From Diplonema papillatum (lineage: Eukaryota > Euglenozoa > Diplonemea > Diplonemida > Diplonemidae): a DNA stretch of 64,000 nucleotides. Within the stretch, counting starts at the first letter, position 1; each line of letters starts with the position of its first letter. The stretch spans positions 62,001 through 126,000 of the forward strand of contig JAPJBO010000543.1 in the NCBI GenBank assembly GCA_030068145.1. Direction: 5' to 3'. Positions 63,408 to 64,000 of the stretch are shown one piece after another. Position numbers and translations under genes: made by a program. Below the pieces are notes generated by a model. The model saw nothing but the letters and a program-made list of their open reading frames with translations, was not told the origin of the DNA and did no database searches.

Positions 63408-64000
63408 TGGACAGCTGAAAGCTGGCGAATGGACTTTGCACACTGACATGCGGCCTCGTCTGGGCGCAATTGATCCGGACAGCCGAAAGCTGGTGAGTGG
63501 GCTTTGCACGCACTGACCACGTGGCCCCGTCCGGGCACAATGAACTTGGACAGTTGTACTCGTGATGAGGGGGCTTTGCTCACACGCCGGTCACAAAATT
63601 GACCTGGACAGCTGAAAGCTGGCGAGCACGCACACTGCCACCACGTGGCCCCGCCCCGGCGCACGGGACTTGGACAGCTGTAATCGTGGCGAGTGGGCTT
63701 TTCGCTCGCACACACGTGACCACTGGCCGTCCGGGCACAATGGGCCTGGGCAGCAGAGTGGGCTTGTGGGCTTTGCACACACGTTGATCACGTGGTCCGC
63801 CATCGTCCGGGCACAATGGGCCTGGGCAGCGGAGTGGGCTTTGCACACACGTTGATCACGTGGTCCGCCCCCGTCCAGGCACAATGGGTCTGGGCAGCAG
63901 AGTGCTTTGCACACACGTTGATCACGTGGTCCGCCCTCGTCCGGGCACAATGGGCCTGGGCAGCAGAGTGGGCTTGTGGGCTTTGCACACACGTTGATCA
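63408..64000 (+). repeat. degenerate 70-90-bp tandem repeat running off the window
   Basis: Units contain 'ggacagctgaaagctggcga' or 'gggcctgggcagcagagtgg', then 'gctttgcacacacgttgatc' and 'acgtgg.ccgc.c.cgtcc' + 'gggcacaatgg'. Copies become more uniform toward 64000, where the array continues beyond the window. Frames through it are spurious. Confidence 0.88.

Noticed and set aside
63197-64000. ORFs through the terminal tandem repeat (up to 193 codons)
   Set aside because: Repeat-derived, present on both strands, with no conserved motif.

Overview
The window looks like nuclear DNA of a unicellular eukaryote. The genes are GC-rich, two of them are split by GT-AG introns that I could place to the base with frame kept, and three secretory or membrane-type proteins are encoded. 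Scattered pieces resembling 18S rRNA and about a third of the window in tandem repeats also point to a repeat-rich protist. Nothing is bacterial. The lineage is not fixed by the sequence: some positions in the 18S-like pieces, and splice-acceptor-like sequences just upstream of two or three start codons, would fit Euglenozoa (e.g. diplonemids), but this is a weak inference.

Layout. 1-2.3 kb: CA-rich sequence, then degenerate repeats of a 5' leader. 2.4-5.35 kb: a two-exon (3' end not found) type II membrane methyltransferase-like gene with a 69-bp minisatellite in its intron. 5.4-13.8 kb: no convincing gene; dispersed repeats, a MITE with perfect 28-bp inverted termini, and an 18S 5'-end fragment. 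13.85-16.2 kb: a 12-cysteine secreted protein gene with a broken 5' copy upstream and a 199-bp array of its 3' end downstream. 17-26.7 kb: repeat clusters, a 35-bp hairpin satellite and a 26-bp satellite. 27.3-28.0 kb: a second 12-cysteine secreted paralogue. 31.2-35.1 kb: an M48 (Oma1-like) metalloprotease gene bracketed by a 371-bp array containing its 5' end and a 345-bp array of its 3' end. 35-41 kb: mostly empty, with an 18S core fragment at 40.4 kb. 41.1-51.9 kb: 228 indel-free copies of a 47-bp satellite. 51.9-53.3 kb: a tyrosine-recombinase (Crypton-like) element inserted inside one such monomer. 53.5-58.8 kb: a four-exon ankyrin-glutaminase gene (842 codons). 59-64 kb: degraded copies of the glutaminase 3' end, an inserted inverted-repeat element, a (GT)64 tract and further tandem repeats.

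Two observations stand out. First, every recognisable cellular gene is accompanied by partial tandem copies of its own ends, exon borders or leader ('echoes'). Second, the recombinase element sits precisely within a satellite monomer, an apparent empty-site version of that monomer survives 10.8 kb away at the far edge of the array, and the recombinase ORF takes its stop codon from the satellite. The genes do not form an operon or pathway; their common feature is this repeat architecture.
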